Source: Desulfitobacterium_A sp034927245
GTDB taxonomy: Bacteria; Bacillota; Desulfitobacteriia; Desulfitobacteriales; Desulfitobacteriaceae
Direction: 5' to 3'
Assembly: GCF_034927245.1 (NCBI RefSeq)
Contig: NZ_JAYFQK010000020.1
Coordinates: 41,282 to 105,281, forward strand
Length of the DNA stretch: 64,000 bases
Part shown: positions 7,870-17,246 of the stretch, one piece after another
Layout: each line of letters opens with the position of its first letter
Numbering within the stretch: the stretch's first letter is position 1
Notes under the pieces: generated by a model
The model's input: the letters and a program-made list of their open reading frames with translations, nothing else
Told to the model about the DNA's origin: nothing
Database searches by the model: none
Translations under genes and position numbers: made by a program

Positions 7870-8565
7870 ATGGAGCTTTTTCATCCTGAATTCTTAAATG
7901 CCCTTCTCTCCATCGTACTCATGGACTTAGTCCTTGGTGGGGATAATGCCATTGTAATCGGAATGGCTGCGCGGAATTTACCGGCCAAAGATCAAAAGAA
8001 AGTCATCTTTTTGGGTACCGGAGGAGCAATTCTCATTCGTTCCCTTGCAACCCTCATCGCAGTGTGGTTATTAAAAATTCCGGGACTCATGTTAATCGGC
8101 GGTCTTTTTCTTGTATATATGGCTTATAACCTTCTGGTCGAAGAAAAAAGCGAAGAAAATAATATAGACGCAAGTTCCAGTTTCTGGGGTGCTGTGCGAA
8201 CAATTGTCGTAGCGGATGCTGTGATGGGATTAGATAATGTCCTTGCCGTAGCCGGGGCCTCACATGGCAGTCCCTTGCTTGTCATCTGCGGTCTTCTGAT
8301 CAGCATTCCGATTGTGGTCTGGGGAAGCACACTCGTTATTAAAGCCATCAATCGCTTTCCAATCATCATTCCGATCGGAGCCGCTGTTATTGCTCATACC
8401 GCCGCGACAATGATAACAGGTGAATCATTCGTTAAAAACTTTATCGGAGAAAATGTATTCATTGAATGGGGTCTAAGTGCCGTTTTAATTGCCGGCGTAT
8501 TATTTTTGGGCTATCGCAGGAAAAAGCAAAGCGTTGACTCTAATAACCAAAGAAAAATCGCCTAG
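7870..8565 (+). CDS. TerC family membrane protein (YkoY-like), probable Mn2+ exporter
   Basis: A 231-residue protein with about seven hydrophobic segments and the two Asp-containing signatures of TerC proteins: MDLVLGGDNAIVIGMAARNL near the N-terminus and VADAVMGLDNVLAVAGAS in the middle. These acidic intramembrane motifs are thought to bind metal. Recent work on the family links it to Mn2+ efflux, often to metallate exported proteins. The direct presence of a Mn2+ riboswitch supports that role here. An AGAGAGG site precedes the ATG. It is a single-gene unit closed by a long hairpin shared with hypE. Confidence 0.92.
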   Translation: MELFHPEFLNALLSIVLMDLVLGGDNAIVIGMAARNLPAKDQKKVIFLGTGGAILIRSLATLIAVWLLKIPGLMLIGGLFLVYMAYNLLVEEKSEENNIDASSSFWGAVRTIVVADAVMGLDNVLAVAGASHGSPLLVICGLLISIPIVVWGSTLVIKAINRFPIIIPIGAAVIAHTAATMITGESFVKNFIGENVFIEWGLSAVLIAGVLFLGYRRKKQSVDSNNQRKIA

Positions 8566-8588
8566 GCAAAATTATTAAAGCGCAAACA

Positions 8589-8640
8589 AAAATGGGCTGT
8601 TGACATGAACTCGAGTTCATTGTACAACAGCCCATTTTGC
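8589..8640. terminator. Bidirectional terminator between terC and hypE
   Basis: Long inverted repeat: AAAATGGGCTGTTG at the left and its complement at the right, with an inner ATGAACT/AGTTCAT stem. It separates convergent terC and hypE. Confidence 0.85.
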
Positions 8641-8641
8641 C

Positions 8642-9634
8642 TTAGCATATACGGGGAAGATGTTCGCCTTCAAGCATTCCGACTATTCGTTTTCCGCCCA
8701 GAGGTGTATCTAAAAGAACAAGTCCCGGTTTTCCGTCTTCAACACGGCCGATCTTGGCGGCAAAACGTCCCAGGGGATGCTCCTTCATCTTGGAAAGAAC
8801 TTCTTCTGCAACCTCAGCAGCCGCAATAACCAAGGCTTTACCCTCATTCGCTAAGTACAGGGGCTCAAGCCCTAACATCCCACAGGCCCCTTGGACACTA
8901 GGCAAGAGGGGCAGCTTCTCTTCTTCCAAAATCATGCTTACACCCGCTTGCTGCGCCAATTCATTTAATGTTGTCGCAACACCGCCGCGGGTAGGATCTC
9001 TCATACATTTTACTCCCGGAAGATAAAAATCATCAATCAATCTGTTTAGGGGTGCGCAATCACTGAGCACCGGAGTCTGAAATTCAAGACCCTCCCGCTC
9101 TGACAAAATCGCGATTCCATGATCACCTATCGTTCCGGTAATAAGAATTTCATCGCCGGGCTGAATGTACTTTGGACCGACTAAGCGATTGGTAATATAG
9201 CCGATTCCGGTTGTGTTAATGAAAATCTTATCCGCGTTACCCCTTTCCACTACTTTTGTATCGCCGCAAACGACTTTAACGCCGGCCTGATCAGCGGTTT
9301 GAGCCACACTTTCAATAATCTCCTCTAAATCCCGGATAGGCAAACCTTCTTCTAAAATCAGGGCCAAGGTTAAAAACTGGGGTATAGCTCCGCTGACCGC
9401 CAGATCATTCACTGTACCGCATACTGCCAGCTTGCCGATATTCCCTCCCCGAAAAAAGAGCGGAGAAATCACAAAGGAATCTGTAGTTACCGCAATGTTA
9501 TCATTGCCCGGCAATACAGTGGCATCATTCATCTGATCCAAATACATATTTCCCAGATGTTTTTGAAATAAAGCTTGAATTAATTCATGACTTACCCGTC
9601 CGCCGCTTCCATGGGCCATCATAATACGTTCCAT
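8642..9634 (-). CDS. hypE: Hydrogenase maturation protein HypE
   Basis: Dehydrates a thiocarboxamide on its own C-terminal cysteine to thiocyanate, giving the CN ligands of the [NiFe] centre. The 330-residue chain has the AIR-synthase (PurM-like) fold: GSGGRVSHELI at the start, TDSFVISPLFF, VCGDTKVVERG, and DPTRGGVATTLNEL. It ends in PRIC, so the essential terminal Cys is present. The ATG directly abuts the hypD stop codon, indicating translational coupling. It is the last gene of the hypF-C-D-E minus-strand series. Confidence 0.96.
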   Translation of the reverse strand: MERIMMAHGSGGRVSHELIQALFQKHLGNMYLDQMNDATVLPGNDNIAVTTDSFVISPLFFRGGNIGKLAVCGTVNDLAVSGAIPQFLTLALILEEGLPIRDLEEIIESVAQTADQAGVKVVCGDTKVVERGNADKIFINTTGIGYITNRLVGPKYIQPGDEILITGTIGDHGIAILSEREGLEFQTPVLSDCAPLNRLIDDFYLPGVKCMRDPTRGGVATTLNELAQQAGVSMILEEEKLPLLPSVQGACGMLGLEPLYLANEGKALVIAAAEVAEEVLSKMKEHPLGRFAAKIGRVEDGKPGLVLLDTPLGGKRIVGMLEGEHLPRIC

Positions 9635-10723
9635 TTATTTTACACTTCCTTGTAAATAACGATAATATGCCGCGCATGACCCTTCCGAAGATACCATGCA
9701 AGGGCCTACCGGTTTCATGGGTGTACAATGCTTGGCAAATAGAGGGCACTGTGTGGGATAGATAAGTCCTTTCAAAACATCACCGCAACGGCAGCCCGGT
9801 GTTTCTTTCGAATGAAAAACGGGAAGAGAAAACTTGCGGATTGCATCCCATTGTGAATATTCTTCGCGAATTCCTAAGCCGCTTTGAGAAATTAATCCTA
9901 TACCGCGCCACGAAGCATCAACAGGCTCAAAGACTTGATTCATAATCAATTGAGCATGAGGATTCCCCTTGGCTTTGACCACACGATTGTATTGAATTTC
10001 AATTTCCGATCGCCCCTCCTTACGCTGTCGGAGGAGCATTGCTATGGCCTCTAAAATATCCAGTGCTTCAAACCCTGTCACCACTCCCGGTTTCCCATAT
10101 TTCTCGGCCATAAACTTAATCGGTTCTATCCCGATAACTGCACAGACGTGACCCGGATCAAGGAAGGCATCGACCATAATCTCCTTGTCCTCAGCCAAAA
10201 ATCTTAATACCGGAGGTACGACCTTATGCATGGACAGCACACTGTAATTCGCAATATTTTCCTTTTGGGCCGTCTTGATACTTACGGCTACGGTAGGAAC
10301 TGTCGTTTCAAAGCCGATTCCCAGAAAGACAACTTCTTTTCCCGGGTTATGCCGTGCTAATTCTAAGGCATCCTGAGTTGAGTAAACGATGCGGACATCT
10401 GCTCCTTCAGCCCTCAGTGTCTGAAGATCTTTTTTCGTACCGGGAACCCGAATCATATCGCCAAAGGTTGCTGTGATCACGTTAGGTTGAGCGGCTAAAT
10501 AAAGAAAACGGTCAATATCACTGTTATCGGTCACACATACGGGACAACCCGGTCCGGAAATTAAGTGAATGGTATCCGGCAGCAAATCACGCAGAGCGTT
10601 TTTGGCAATGGCCACGGTATGGGTTCCGCACACTTCCATAATATTATAGGGACGCTGGGCTAAATCTTGAATTTCTGCGCGGTAAGCATCTGCTTTGGCC
10701 CGCAGTTCTTCATTCTTCTTCAT
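9635..10723 (-). CDS. hypD: Hydrogenase maturation protein HypD
   Basis: [4Fe-4S] scaffold on which Fe(CN)2CO is assembled together with HypC. The 362-residue protein shows MEVCGTHTVAIAKNAL, SGPGCPVCVT, GFETTVPTVA, DPGHVCAVIG and the C-terminal cysteine cluster CRCGDVLKGLIYPTQCPLF plus a further Cys pair. The start at 10723 is chosen because GGAGGT lies just upstream and the protein then has family length; a longer frame reaches into hypC without support. It overlaps the hypC end by 14 bases. Confidence 0.96.
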   Translation of the reverse strand: MKKNEELRAKADAYRAEIQDLAQRPYNIMEVCGTHTVAIAKNALRDLLPDTIHLISGPGCPVCVTDNSDIDRFLYLAAQPNVITATFGDMIRVPGTKKDLQTLRAEGADVRIVYSTQDALELARHNPGKEVVFLGIGFETTVPTVAVSIKTAQKENIANYSVLSMHKVVPPVLRFLAEDKEIMVDAFLDPGHVCAVIGIEPIKFMAEKYGKPGVVTGFEALDILEAIAMLLRQRKEGRSEIEIQYNRVVKAKGNPHAQLIMNQVFEPVDASWRGIGLISQSGLGIREEYSQWDAIRKFSLPVFHSKETPGCRCGDVLKGLIYPTQCPLFAKHCTPMKPVGPCMVSSEGSCAAYYRYLQGSVK

Positions 10724-10937
10724 AGCTATCGGCGACCTCCAACCATAGTTTTTCCGTCTCTTGGGCAATCTCATCATCAATAATCTCAATCGCAAATCCT
10801 GCATGAATTAAAACAAACTCACCGATCTGAACTTCCGGAACTAAATCAATACTGACTATACGTTCATTCCCCATCATGTCAACTTTTGCAATAGAACCAT
10901 CCATCGAAATAACTTTGGCAGGTATGGCTAAACACAT
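10710..10937 (-). CDS. hypC: Hydrogenase maturation chaperone HypC
   Basis: 75-residue chaperone that carries the Fe(CN)2CO unit between HypD and the hydrogenase large subunit. The start at 10937 gives MCLAIPAKV; the Cys after the initiator Met is the essential, exposed ligand, so the upstream in-frame start is unlikely. A GAGGTG ribosome site fits this choice. OB-fold pattern follows (MGNERIVSIDLVPEVQIGEFVLIHAGFA), ending in an acidic helix. It starts one base after the hypF stop. Confidence 0.96.
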   Translation of the reverse strand: MCLAIPAKVISMDGSIAKVDMMGNERIVSIDLVPEVQIGEFVLIHAGFAIEIIDDEIAQETEKLWLEVADSYEEE

Positions 10938-10938
10938 A

Positions 10939-13200
10939 TTATAACACCTCATTCGCTATTAATAACTGTCCAAAGGCAAGTCCTCCATCCCCCGGAGGAA
11001 GAGTTCGGGAACGCAAAGTTTCAATCTGTTGATCTTGGCACTGCTTAAGAACCTCTTCGGTCAGCAGTTTATTTTGGAAAACTCCGCCGCTTAAAACTAA
11101 AGGACCTTTTCCTACTCCACCTTGGATCGCCAGGTCAACGATCGCCTGAGCAACAGTCCGATGAAAACGATAGGCGATTTCTTCCCGGCTTACGCCATGC
11201 CCTAAATCTTGGACAAGGGCCTTAAACAAAACCCCTACCTTTAAGATCAATTGGGAATCCTCAACTTGCACTTCATAAGGATAGAGTATCTGGTTTTCTC
11301 GCTTATAGTTCAAAGCGGTACTTTCCAGTTCAATCGCCGCTTGTCCTTCATATGTCACTTTCCGGCATACCCCAAGCAGCCCGCTCACCGCATCAAAAAG
11401 CCGTCCGGCGCTTGACGTCCTGAAAACTTGAATTCCTGTTTCAAGCTGGCGATTAATGATTTGACACTCCTCTGCCGAAAGATCAGTCCATAGATTTTTA
11501 GTTTGCCCCCATTCATCCTCGGATAAAAGGGTTTTGAGATAAGCATAGGCAATACGCAAAGGATGTTTGGCTCCGGCATCCCCGCCCGGGAGCGGTAAAT
11601 ATTCGAGATGGCCTCTACGCGTAAAGCCTGAAGCATTACCGTATAAAAGTTCGAAGCCCCAAATACATCCGTCATTCCCAAAACCCGTTCCGTCACAAAT
11701 AACCCCTAAGGCAGGCTCAGTTCTGTCCCATTCACCCAAGACACTCACTAAGTGTGCATGGTGATGCTGTACGGAATGTTTAGGTAATGGCTGCTCCAGC
11801 GCAAACCGCGTCAGTTGATAGTTGGGATGTTTATCATAGGCCAGCGCCTGGGGGGTGATATTGACTACTCTTTCGAAAGATTCCAGTTCTTGATGATACC
11901 TTTGAAGATTTTCATACCCTTCCATATCGCCGAGGTATTGGCTGACAAAGGCTCTTTCCCCTGAGGCCAGACAAAACGCATTCTTAAGTTCACCGCCCAC
12001 CCCGAGCAGCGGAGTCTTTACCTGGATTGAAGTCATCAAAATGGGTAACGGCACATAACCGCGGGCACGCCGGAAAAATACAGGCTCCCCGCCAATAACC
12101 TGCACAACCGAGTCATCACAGGGGTGATAAATATCTCGGTCATGAATTAAAAAATAGTCAGCTATTCCTATTAAGTCTTTTAAAGCTTCGTCATTTTTAT
12201 AAATAAGAGGGCTGCCGCTGCGATTTGCACTTGTCATCACTAAAAAATCATACGGACCCTCTAATAAAAGATGATGAAGCGGTGTATAAGGAAGCATAAT
12301 TCCCAATGTGTGCAGACCTGGGGCAAGTTCCTCAGGCAAAGCATGAGCAGAATTTCTCCGACGTTCTAAGATGACAATCGGAGCGGAAGGGCTTCGTAAT
12401 AACTTCTCCTCTTCGTGACCAATCATGACCTGATCACGCGCTTTCTCAACTGAGCTTGTCATTAAAGCAAAAGGCTTTCCGCCCCTCTCCTTTCGTGCAC
12501 GCAAGAGACGCACCGCTTCCGCGTTGTGAGCATCACAAACAAGATGAAACCCTCCGAGCCCTTTGACGGCAAGAATTGCTCCTTGTGCGAGTTGGGCTAT
12601 GCCTATTCCCGGGATCAGCCGGCCCTTTGCATCCAAAAGCTGAACTTTTGGTCCACATTCAGGACAGGCAACCGGTTGAGCGTGAAAACGCCGATCCCCG
12701 GGATCATGGTATTCAGTCAAACATGACTCACACATTGTAAAATCCGCCATAGTTGTTTGAGCACGATCATAGGGAACATTGCGGATTATTGTATAACGCG
12801 GCCCGCAATTTGTACAGTTTGTAAATGGGTATTTATAGCGGCGATTTGCAGGATTTCTCATCTCTTCAAGACAGTCATTGCAGGTAGCAATATCAGGAGA
12901 AATGAGGACATCCGCCTCTGTTTCCGCATCGCTCTGAACAATTTCGAATGTTGGATAGTTTTTAAACTCACTTGCTACGGCTTGATGAGAGACAATCTTG
13001 GCCAAAGGCGGCGCCTCCGTAAGCAAGCGCTGATAAAAGATGTCAAGATTATCCCCTTCGGCATGGATTTTTACACCTCTGCTTGAGTTATTGACCCAGC
13101 CCGTAATATTCATTTCGTGAGCAAGTTTATAAGCAAAAGGCCTAAACCCAACTCCCTGAACAATTCCTTTCAAATAAATCATCTTTGCCGCATTTTTCAT
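10939..13200 (-). CDS. hypF: Carbamoyltransferase HypF
   Basis: Makes the thiocarboxamide on HypE from carbamoyl phosphate and ATP. Domains in order: acylphosphatase-like (VQGVGFRPFAYKLA near the start), two C4-type zinc motifs (CNDCLEEM with CTNCGPRY, CESCLTEY with CPECGPKV), a YrdC/Sua5 domain (with KGLGGFHLVCDAHN), and a Kae1-like domain with HHHAHLVSVL and GNDGCIWGFEL. Length (753 or 763 residues) is normal. The start is uncertain: ATG at 13200 gives the family-like MKNAAKMIYLKG, while ATG at 13230 adds ten residues; neither has a good ribosome site. Divergent from the structural genes. Confidence 0.95.
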   Translation of the reverse strand: MKNAAKMIYLKGIVQGVGFRPFAYKLAHEMNITGWVNNSSRGVKIHAEGDNLDIFYQRLLTEAPPLAKIVSHQAVASEFKNYPTFEIVQSDAETEADVLISPDIATCNDCLEEMRNPANRRYKYPFTNCTNCGPRYTIIRNVPYDRAQTTMADFTMCESCLTEYHDPGDRRFHAQPVACPECGPKVQLLDAKGRLIPGIGIAQLAQGAILAVKGLGGFHLVCDAHNAEAVRLLRARKERGGKPFALMTSSVEKARDQVMIGHEEEKLLRSPSAPIVILERRRNSAHALPEELAPGLHTLGIMLPYTPLHHLLLEGPYDFLVMTSANRSGSPLIYKNDEALKDLIGIADYFLIHDRDIYHPCDDSVVQVIGGEPVFFRRARGYVPLPILMTSIQVKTPLLGVGGELKNAFCLASGERAFVSQYLGDMEGYENLQRYHQELESFERVVNITPQALAYDKHPNYQLTRFALEQPLPKHSVQHHHAHLVSVLGEWDRTEPALGVICDGTGFGNDGCIWGFELLYGNASGFTRRGHLEYLPLPGGDAGAKHPLRIAYAYLKTLLSEDEWGQTKNLWTDLSAEECQIINRQLETGIQVFRTSSAGRLFDAVSGLLGVCRKVTYEGQAAIELESTALNYKRENQILYPYEVQVEDSQLILKVGVLFKALVQDLGHGVSREEIAYRFHRTVAQAIVDLAIQGGVGKGPLVLSGGVFQNKLLTEEVLKQCQDQQIETLRSRTLPPGDGGLAFGQLLIANEVL

Positions 13201-13477
13201 CTCAATTGACCCGCTTTCCCAGCATTCCAATTGTCTAGTCTAATATTTTCAATTATACATACAAATTGTAATATCTTTCAAGGCGATAAGATTATTTGCG
13301 AAAATTTATATATTTAGGGGAGATTTTCAACTTTATAGAATATAGTAAAAGTTCTTTTTAGTATTATGCAGGAATTATATTTTTCTTAACGAATAAAAAG
13401 TAATATGTGATAATAGTATATTTTAACTATTTTAAGTTTTCATACTATTTGAATTATTTGGAGGTGTTTAGCTTTTT

Positions 13478-14554
13478 ATGGGAAAGTTTGATTTACTCAA
13501 TGCAAAAGGTGTTTCTCGTCGTGACTTTATGAAGATTATCGGAGCAACAATAGCGGCTTTTGGCTTGCCCGACCTGGCAGCCCCGCAAGCTGCTAACGCG
13601 GTAGAACAGGCACTAAACAAACCCCCCGTAATTTGGTTGGAAGGGATGGATTGCACGGGTTGTACTGAATCAACAATTGCTACGTTAAATCCCTCCGCTG
13701 CTGAACTTATATTGGATATGATTTCACTTCGCTATCATGAAACTATTATGGCCGGATCCGGCAAAACATCCGAAGAAGCTTATCAAGAAGCTCTCAATGA
13801 TAAGTTTATTCTCGTCGTCGAAGGTTCTATTCCATTTAAAGAAGACCGATATTGTATGGTTGGAGGAAAACCTTTCCGTAAAACCGTAATCGAAGCTGCC
13901 CGAAAAGCCCAGGCAGTTATCGCCATTGGCAGCTGTGCCACCGAAGGCGCAGGAATTCCGGGTGCTTGTGCAACCGGTGCCGTCGGCGTATCCGAAATTC
14001 TCAAGGCAGAAGGAATCACGACACCGTTGATCAATCTTCCGCGATGCCCGGTTAAACCCAATACCTTGATCGGAACAATCATTTATTACTTGACCTATCA
14101 AAAAGTTCCTCCCCTTGATTCTGATAATCGTCCGATTGCTTACTACGGAACGCTGCTGCATGATAACTGCCCAAGGCGGGGTCATTTTGAAAACGGAGAA
14201 TTTCTCACGGATTGGAACGACCCGGTTCAAAAGAATTATTGCTTATTATTAAAAGGCTGTAAAGGCCCGAAAACCCATACCGACTGTGCCCAAGTCTGGT
14301 GGAATGACAACACGAACTTCTGCATCAATGCAGGATCACCCTGTTCGGGTTGTGCTGAGATAAATTTCTATAATACGAACAGCCCCCTTTATTCAAAACA
14401 TGAAGACGCAAAACTTCCCGGCATTGGCCAGGTCAGTGCAGATACCGTCGGCAAAACAGTCGGAGGAGCCGCAGCCATTGGCGTCGGCGTCCATTTAGTT
14501 GCCACAGCGGCAAGCGGTAGATTAAAAAAGGATCACCACAAGGAGGATATGTAA
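13478..14554 (+). CDS. hyaA: [NiFe] hydrogenase small subunit, Tat-exported
   Basis: Electron-transferring subunit with three FeS clusters, facing the outside of the membrane. The 358-residue precursor has a twin-arginine signal SRRDFMK at residues 13-19 plus hydrophobic stretch. After the signal come WLEGMDCTGC (Cys59 and Cys62), GSCATEG, RCPVKP for the proximal cluster, the His/Cys block GHFENGEF to KGCKGP for the distal cluster, and CINAGSPCSGC for the medial cluster. A hydrophobic C-terminal helix would anchor it to the membrane next to the cytochrome b. The large subunit starts one base after its stop region; the two are clearly co-translated. Group 1 respiratory uptake hydrogenase is the best assignment. 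Confidence 0.95.
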   Translation: MGKFDLLNAKGVSRRDFMKIIGATIAAFGLPDLAAPQAANAVEQALNKPPVIWLEGMDCTGCTESTIATLNPSAAELILDMISLRYHETIMAGSGKTSEEAYQEALNDKFILVVEGSIPFKEDRYCMVGGKPFRKTVIEAARKAQAVIAIGSCATEGAGIPGACATGAVGVSEILKAEGITTPLINLPRCPVKPNTLIGTIIYYLTYQKVPPLDSDNRPIAYYGTLLHDNCPRRGHFENGEFLTDWNDPVQKNYCLLLKGCKGPKTHTDCAQVWWNDNTNFCINAGSPCSGCAEINFYNTNSPLYSKHEDAKLPGIGQVSADTVGKTVGGAAAIGVGVHLVATAASGRLKKDHHKEDM

Positions 14555-14555
14555 G

Positions 14556-16115
14556 ATGACAAAAATTGTAGTCGATCCGATTACACGCATAGAGGGACAT
14601 TTACGTATAGAAGTAGAAATTGAGAATGGTAAAGTTTCCGATGCCCATGTTATAGGAACTATGTATAGAGGATTTGAACCCATGCTTCGCGGCCGCGATC
14701 CCCGCGATGCCACTTATGTTACGGAAAGGGTCTGCGGCGTTTGTGCCGGTTCACACGGATGGGCCTCCTCCTTAGCTTTAGATCAAGCTTTTAATGCCAA
14801 AGTTCCTGCCGGCGGACGGCTTATCCGTAACCTTATCATCGGGGCGATGTGGCTTCATGATCATCCGCTTCATTTTTACCACCTCAGTGCTCTGGATTAC
14901 ATCGATGTCATGGCTGTCACTCATTACCAGGGAAAAGACCCGGGACTCGTTGCGGTTAAAGAGAAAATCGGAAAACTTGTTGATGCCGGTGATACCGCTC
15001 CCTTAACTCCCCGCTACAAACCGGATGAATTCAGCGTTAACGACCCTGAATTGGTTACAACGGCTGTCGCTCATTACCTTAAAGCTTTAGAAATGCAAGC
15101 TAAGGCTAAGAAGATGTCTGCATTGTTTGCCGGAAAACAGCCCCATCAATCTTCGATCGTGGTTGGCGGCGTTACAATGCTGCCGAACATTCAAACAGTC
15201 GAACAATTCCGCTCGATGCTTTTAGAACAGCTTGATTTTATTGAAAAAATCTATTTAGCCGATGTCTTAAACTTCGGTACCGGTCCACTCTTGCCCTTAG
15301 CTCAAGCAGGTGTCGGCGGAGGCAATGGCAACTATCTGTCTTATGGCGGATTTGCCCGTGATGATGAAGGAAAGGATTTGTTCCTTAAAGCCGGTATCAT
15401 TATGAACGGCGATTTAAACACCATCATACCTGTTGATCAAGCAAAGATCATGGAAGATGTGCAATATTCATGGTATAAAGATAGTGCAAACGGCAAAACA
15501 CCGTTCCTATCTGACACAACACCGGATCTTGATAAAAAAGGTGCTTATTCATTTGTCAAGGCGCCTCGTTATGACAGCCAGCCTATGGAAGTCGGTCCCT
15601 TTGCGCGCATGCTTATTATGCAACCCCAAGAGCTCATGAATATTATCACCCACTACGGTATCAAACCCGGTGCGGTAGCCAGACATGCCGCCCGCGCTTA
15701 TGAAACCCTCCTTCTTGCTAAAGAAATGTTAAACTGGGTCGATGCCCTGGAGAAAGAAATGGGTTCGAATTTCCGGATTCATGATACCAATCATTGGGAA
15801 GCTCCGGCAACCGGGCAAGGTGCCGGCATGACAGAGGCCCCACGCGGTGCACTCGGTCACTTTGTTAAACTAAACGATCATAAAATCGAAAACTATCAAA
15901 TGGTTGTTCCAACCACTTGGAATTTTTCGCCACGGGATGATAAGGGGATTCTCGGACCCGTTGAACAAGCCTTAATCGGCGTACCCGTTCCCGATTTAGA
16001 AAATCCTATTAATATTGTACGGGTTGTCCGTTCGTACGATCCTTGCCTTGCTTGTGCGATTCACCTTATCGATCCGGTCACCAATGACATTCATAAGTAT
16101 CAAATCGGCTGGTAG
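14556..16115 (+). CDS. hyaB: [NiFe] hydrogenase large subunit
   Basis: Catalytic subunit that splits H2 at a Ni-Fe(CN)2CO site. The 519-residue chain begins with VDPITRIEGHLRIEVE and carries the L1 motif RVCGVCAGSH (Cys60, Cys63) and the C-terminal L2 motif DPCLACAIH (Cys497, Cys500, His503). Both Ni-binding CxxC pairs are ordinary cysteines, with no selenocysteine. About 16 residues after His503 form the tail removed by the maturation protease encoded at 16719. It has no signal and is co-exported with the small subunit through Tat. TAG stop. Confidence 0.97.
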   Translation: MTKIVVDPITRIEGHLRIEVEIENGKVSDAHVIGTMYRGFEPMLRGRDPRDATYVTERVCGVCAGSHGWASSLALDQAFNAKVPAGGRLIRNLIIGAMWLHDHPLHFYHLSALDYIDVMAVTHYQGKDPGLVAVKEKIGKLVDAGDTAPLTPRYKPDEFSVNDPELVTTAVAHYLKALEMQAKAKKMSALFAGKQPHQSSIVVGGVTMLPNIQTVEQFRSMLLEQLDFIEKIYLADVLNFGTGPLLPLAQAGVGGGNGNYLSYGGFARDDEGKDLFLKAGIIMNGDLNTIIPVDQAKIMEDVQYSWYKDSANGKTPFLSDTTPDLDKKGAYSFVKAPRYDSQPMEVGPFARMLIMQPQELMNIITHYGIKPGAVARHAARAYETLLLAKEMLNWVDALEKEMGSNFRIHDTNHWEAPATGQGAGMTEAPRGALGHFVKLNDHKIENYQMVVPTTWNFSPRDDKGILGPVEQALIGVPVPDLENPINIVRVVRSYDPCLACAIHLIDPVTNDIHKYQIGW

Positions 16116-16131
16116 AAAAGGAGGTAACAGC

Positions 16132-16722
16132 ATGGCTAGCCCACTTGATCACCCCTTATTTCAGCGTGTAAGTCACTATATCAATCTCATCAATTTTGCG
16201 GTATTAATTACCACAGGTCTTCTGATCCATTCACCCTACCCCGGAATGCCTATGAATCTGATCCGCAATTTCCACTTTATTTTCATGTTTTTATTGATCA
16301 TTAACGGGGTTGTTCGTTTCTATTACTCTTTTAGAGGAAAATATAAAGACTATGATTCATTTTTCCTCAATAAACAAGATCTAAAAACCATCTGGCCGCA
16401 AATCAAGTACTATTTGTTTATCGGCGAACATCCCGAAACCGGGAAATATAATCCGCTTCAAAAAATGGCTTATATAGCCCTGCCGATTCTCACCGTCTTT
16501 CAGGCATTTACGGGCTTTATCCTCTACAAACCCGAGATATTCAAGAGCCTAGCCAGTAGTATGGGAGGCTTGGCAACGGTTCGAGGAATTCACTATATCA
16601 CAATGTGGATACTCATCGCGATCATTATTATCCATGTCTATCTCGTTTTTACCGAAGCTTACGAAATGTTTCTGCTCATGTTTTTTGGAAAAACTGAACA
16701 AAAGAAGGGTATTAAACAATGA
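16132..16722 (+). CDS. hyaC: Hydrogenase cytochrome b subunit
   Basis: Di-haem b membrane subunit passing electrons from the small subunit to menaquinone. The ATG at 16132 follows a near-perfect AAAGGAGGT site; longer in-frame extensions lie inside the large-subunit gene. The 196-residue protein has four hydrophobic helices with histidines in helix 1, helix 2 (NFHFIFMFLLI) and helix 4 (ITMWILIAIIIIHVYLVF), as expected for haem ligation. It is followed directly, with a 4-base overlap, by the maturation protease gene. Confidence 0.93.
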   Translation: MASPLDHPLFQRVSHYINLINFAVLITTGLLIHSPYPGMPMNLIRNFHFIFMFLLIINGVVRFYYSFRGKYKDYDSFFLNKQDLKTIWPQIKYYLFIGEHPETGKYNPLQKMAYIALPILTVFQAFTGFILYKPEIFKSLASSMGGLATVRGIHYITMWILIAIIIIHVYLVFTEAYEMFLLMFFGKTEQKKGIKQ

Positions 16723-17204
16723 ATACTCCCCGGATTATGGTGATGGGAGTAGGAAATGTTCTTTTATCGGATGAAGGTTTAGGGGTTCGCTTTCTCGATG
16801 AACTTTCTAAAAGAACACTTCCGGAAAATGTAGAACTTCTTGAAGGCGGAACAGCCGGACTAGAATTAATTCACCTCATCCAAGAAGTCGACTTTCTCAT
16901 CATTATTGACGCAGTCAACGCTAAAGCTGAACCTGGTGCATTGTTCCGTTTCCAGCCGGAAGATCTTCAAGTCTTTCCTGAAAAGTTTGAGGTTTCTTTT
17001 CACCAAGTCGGGATTATTGAAGTTTTAAACATGGCCCCGTTGGTGGGTCAAGCTCCGCAGACCTTAATATTCGGTGTTCAACCGAAAAGCTTAGAATGGG
17101 GCATGGACATCAGTCCGGAAATACAAGCCCTTTTTCCCCGCTTAGCAGACTTAGTCATGAACCAGATTGATTCCCTTCAAAGTGAAGGAAAATTTAGTTT
17201 GTAA
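16719..17204 (+). CDS. hyaD: Hydrogenase maturation endopeptidase (HyaD/HybD family)
   Basis: Nickel-checking protease that cuts the C-terminal tail from the large subunit after nickel insertion. The 161-residue protein has GVGNVLLSDEGLGVRFLDEL with the conserved acidic Ni ligand, IIDAVN with the second acidic ligand, and the His in FHQVGIIEVL. ATGA overlap with the cytochrome b gene shows tight coupling. Last gene of the plus-strand hydrogenase operon. Confidence 0.94.
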   Translation: MNTPRIMVMGVGNVLLSDEGLGVRFLDELSKRTLPENVELLEGGTAGLELIHLIQEVDFLIIIDAVNAKAEPGALFRFQPEDLQVFPEKFEVSFHQVGIIEVLNMAPLVGQAPQTLIFGVQPKSLEWGMDISPEIQALFPRLADLVMNQIDSLQSEGKFSL

Positions 17205-17206
17205 CG

Positions 17207-17246
17207 AAAACAGCCCTCGTCATCTAGTATGGCGAGGGCTGTTTTT
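17207..17246. terminator. Bidirectional terminator between hyaD and hypB
   Basis: AAAACAGCCCTCG pairs with CGAGGGCTGTTTT across a 13-base loop; flanked by A and T runs, between two convergent units. Confidence 0.9.

Noticed and set aside
13724..14230. 168-codon open frame on the minus strand inside hyaA
   Set aside because: Shadow of the hydrogenase small subunit gene; no ribosome site or recognisable domain.
16015..16131. N-terminal extension of the hydrogenase cytochrome b
   Set aside because: The open frame continues into the large-subunit gene, but a near-perfect ribosome site and family length support ATG at 16132.
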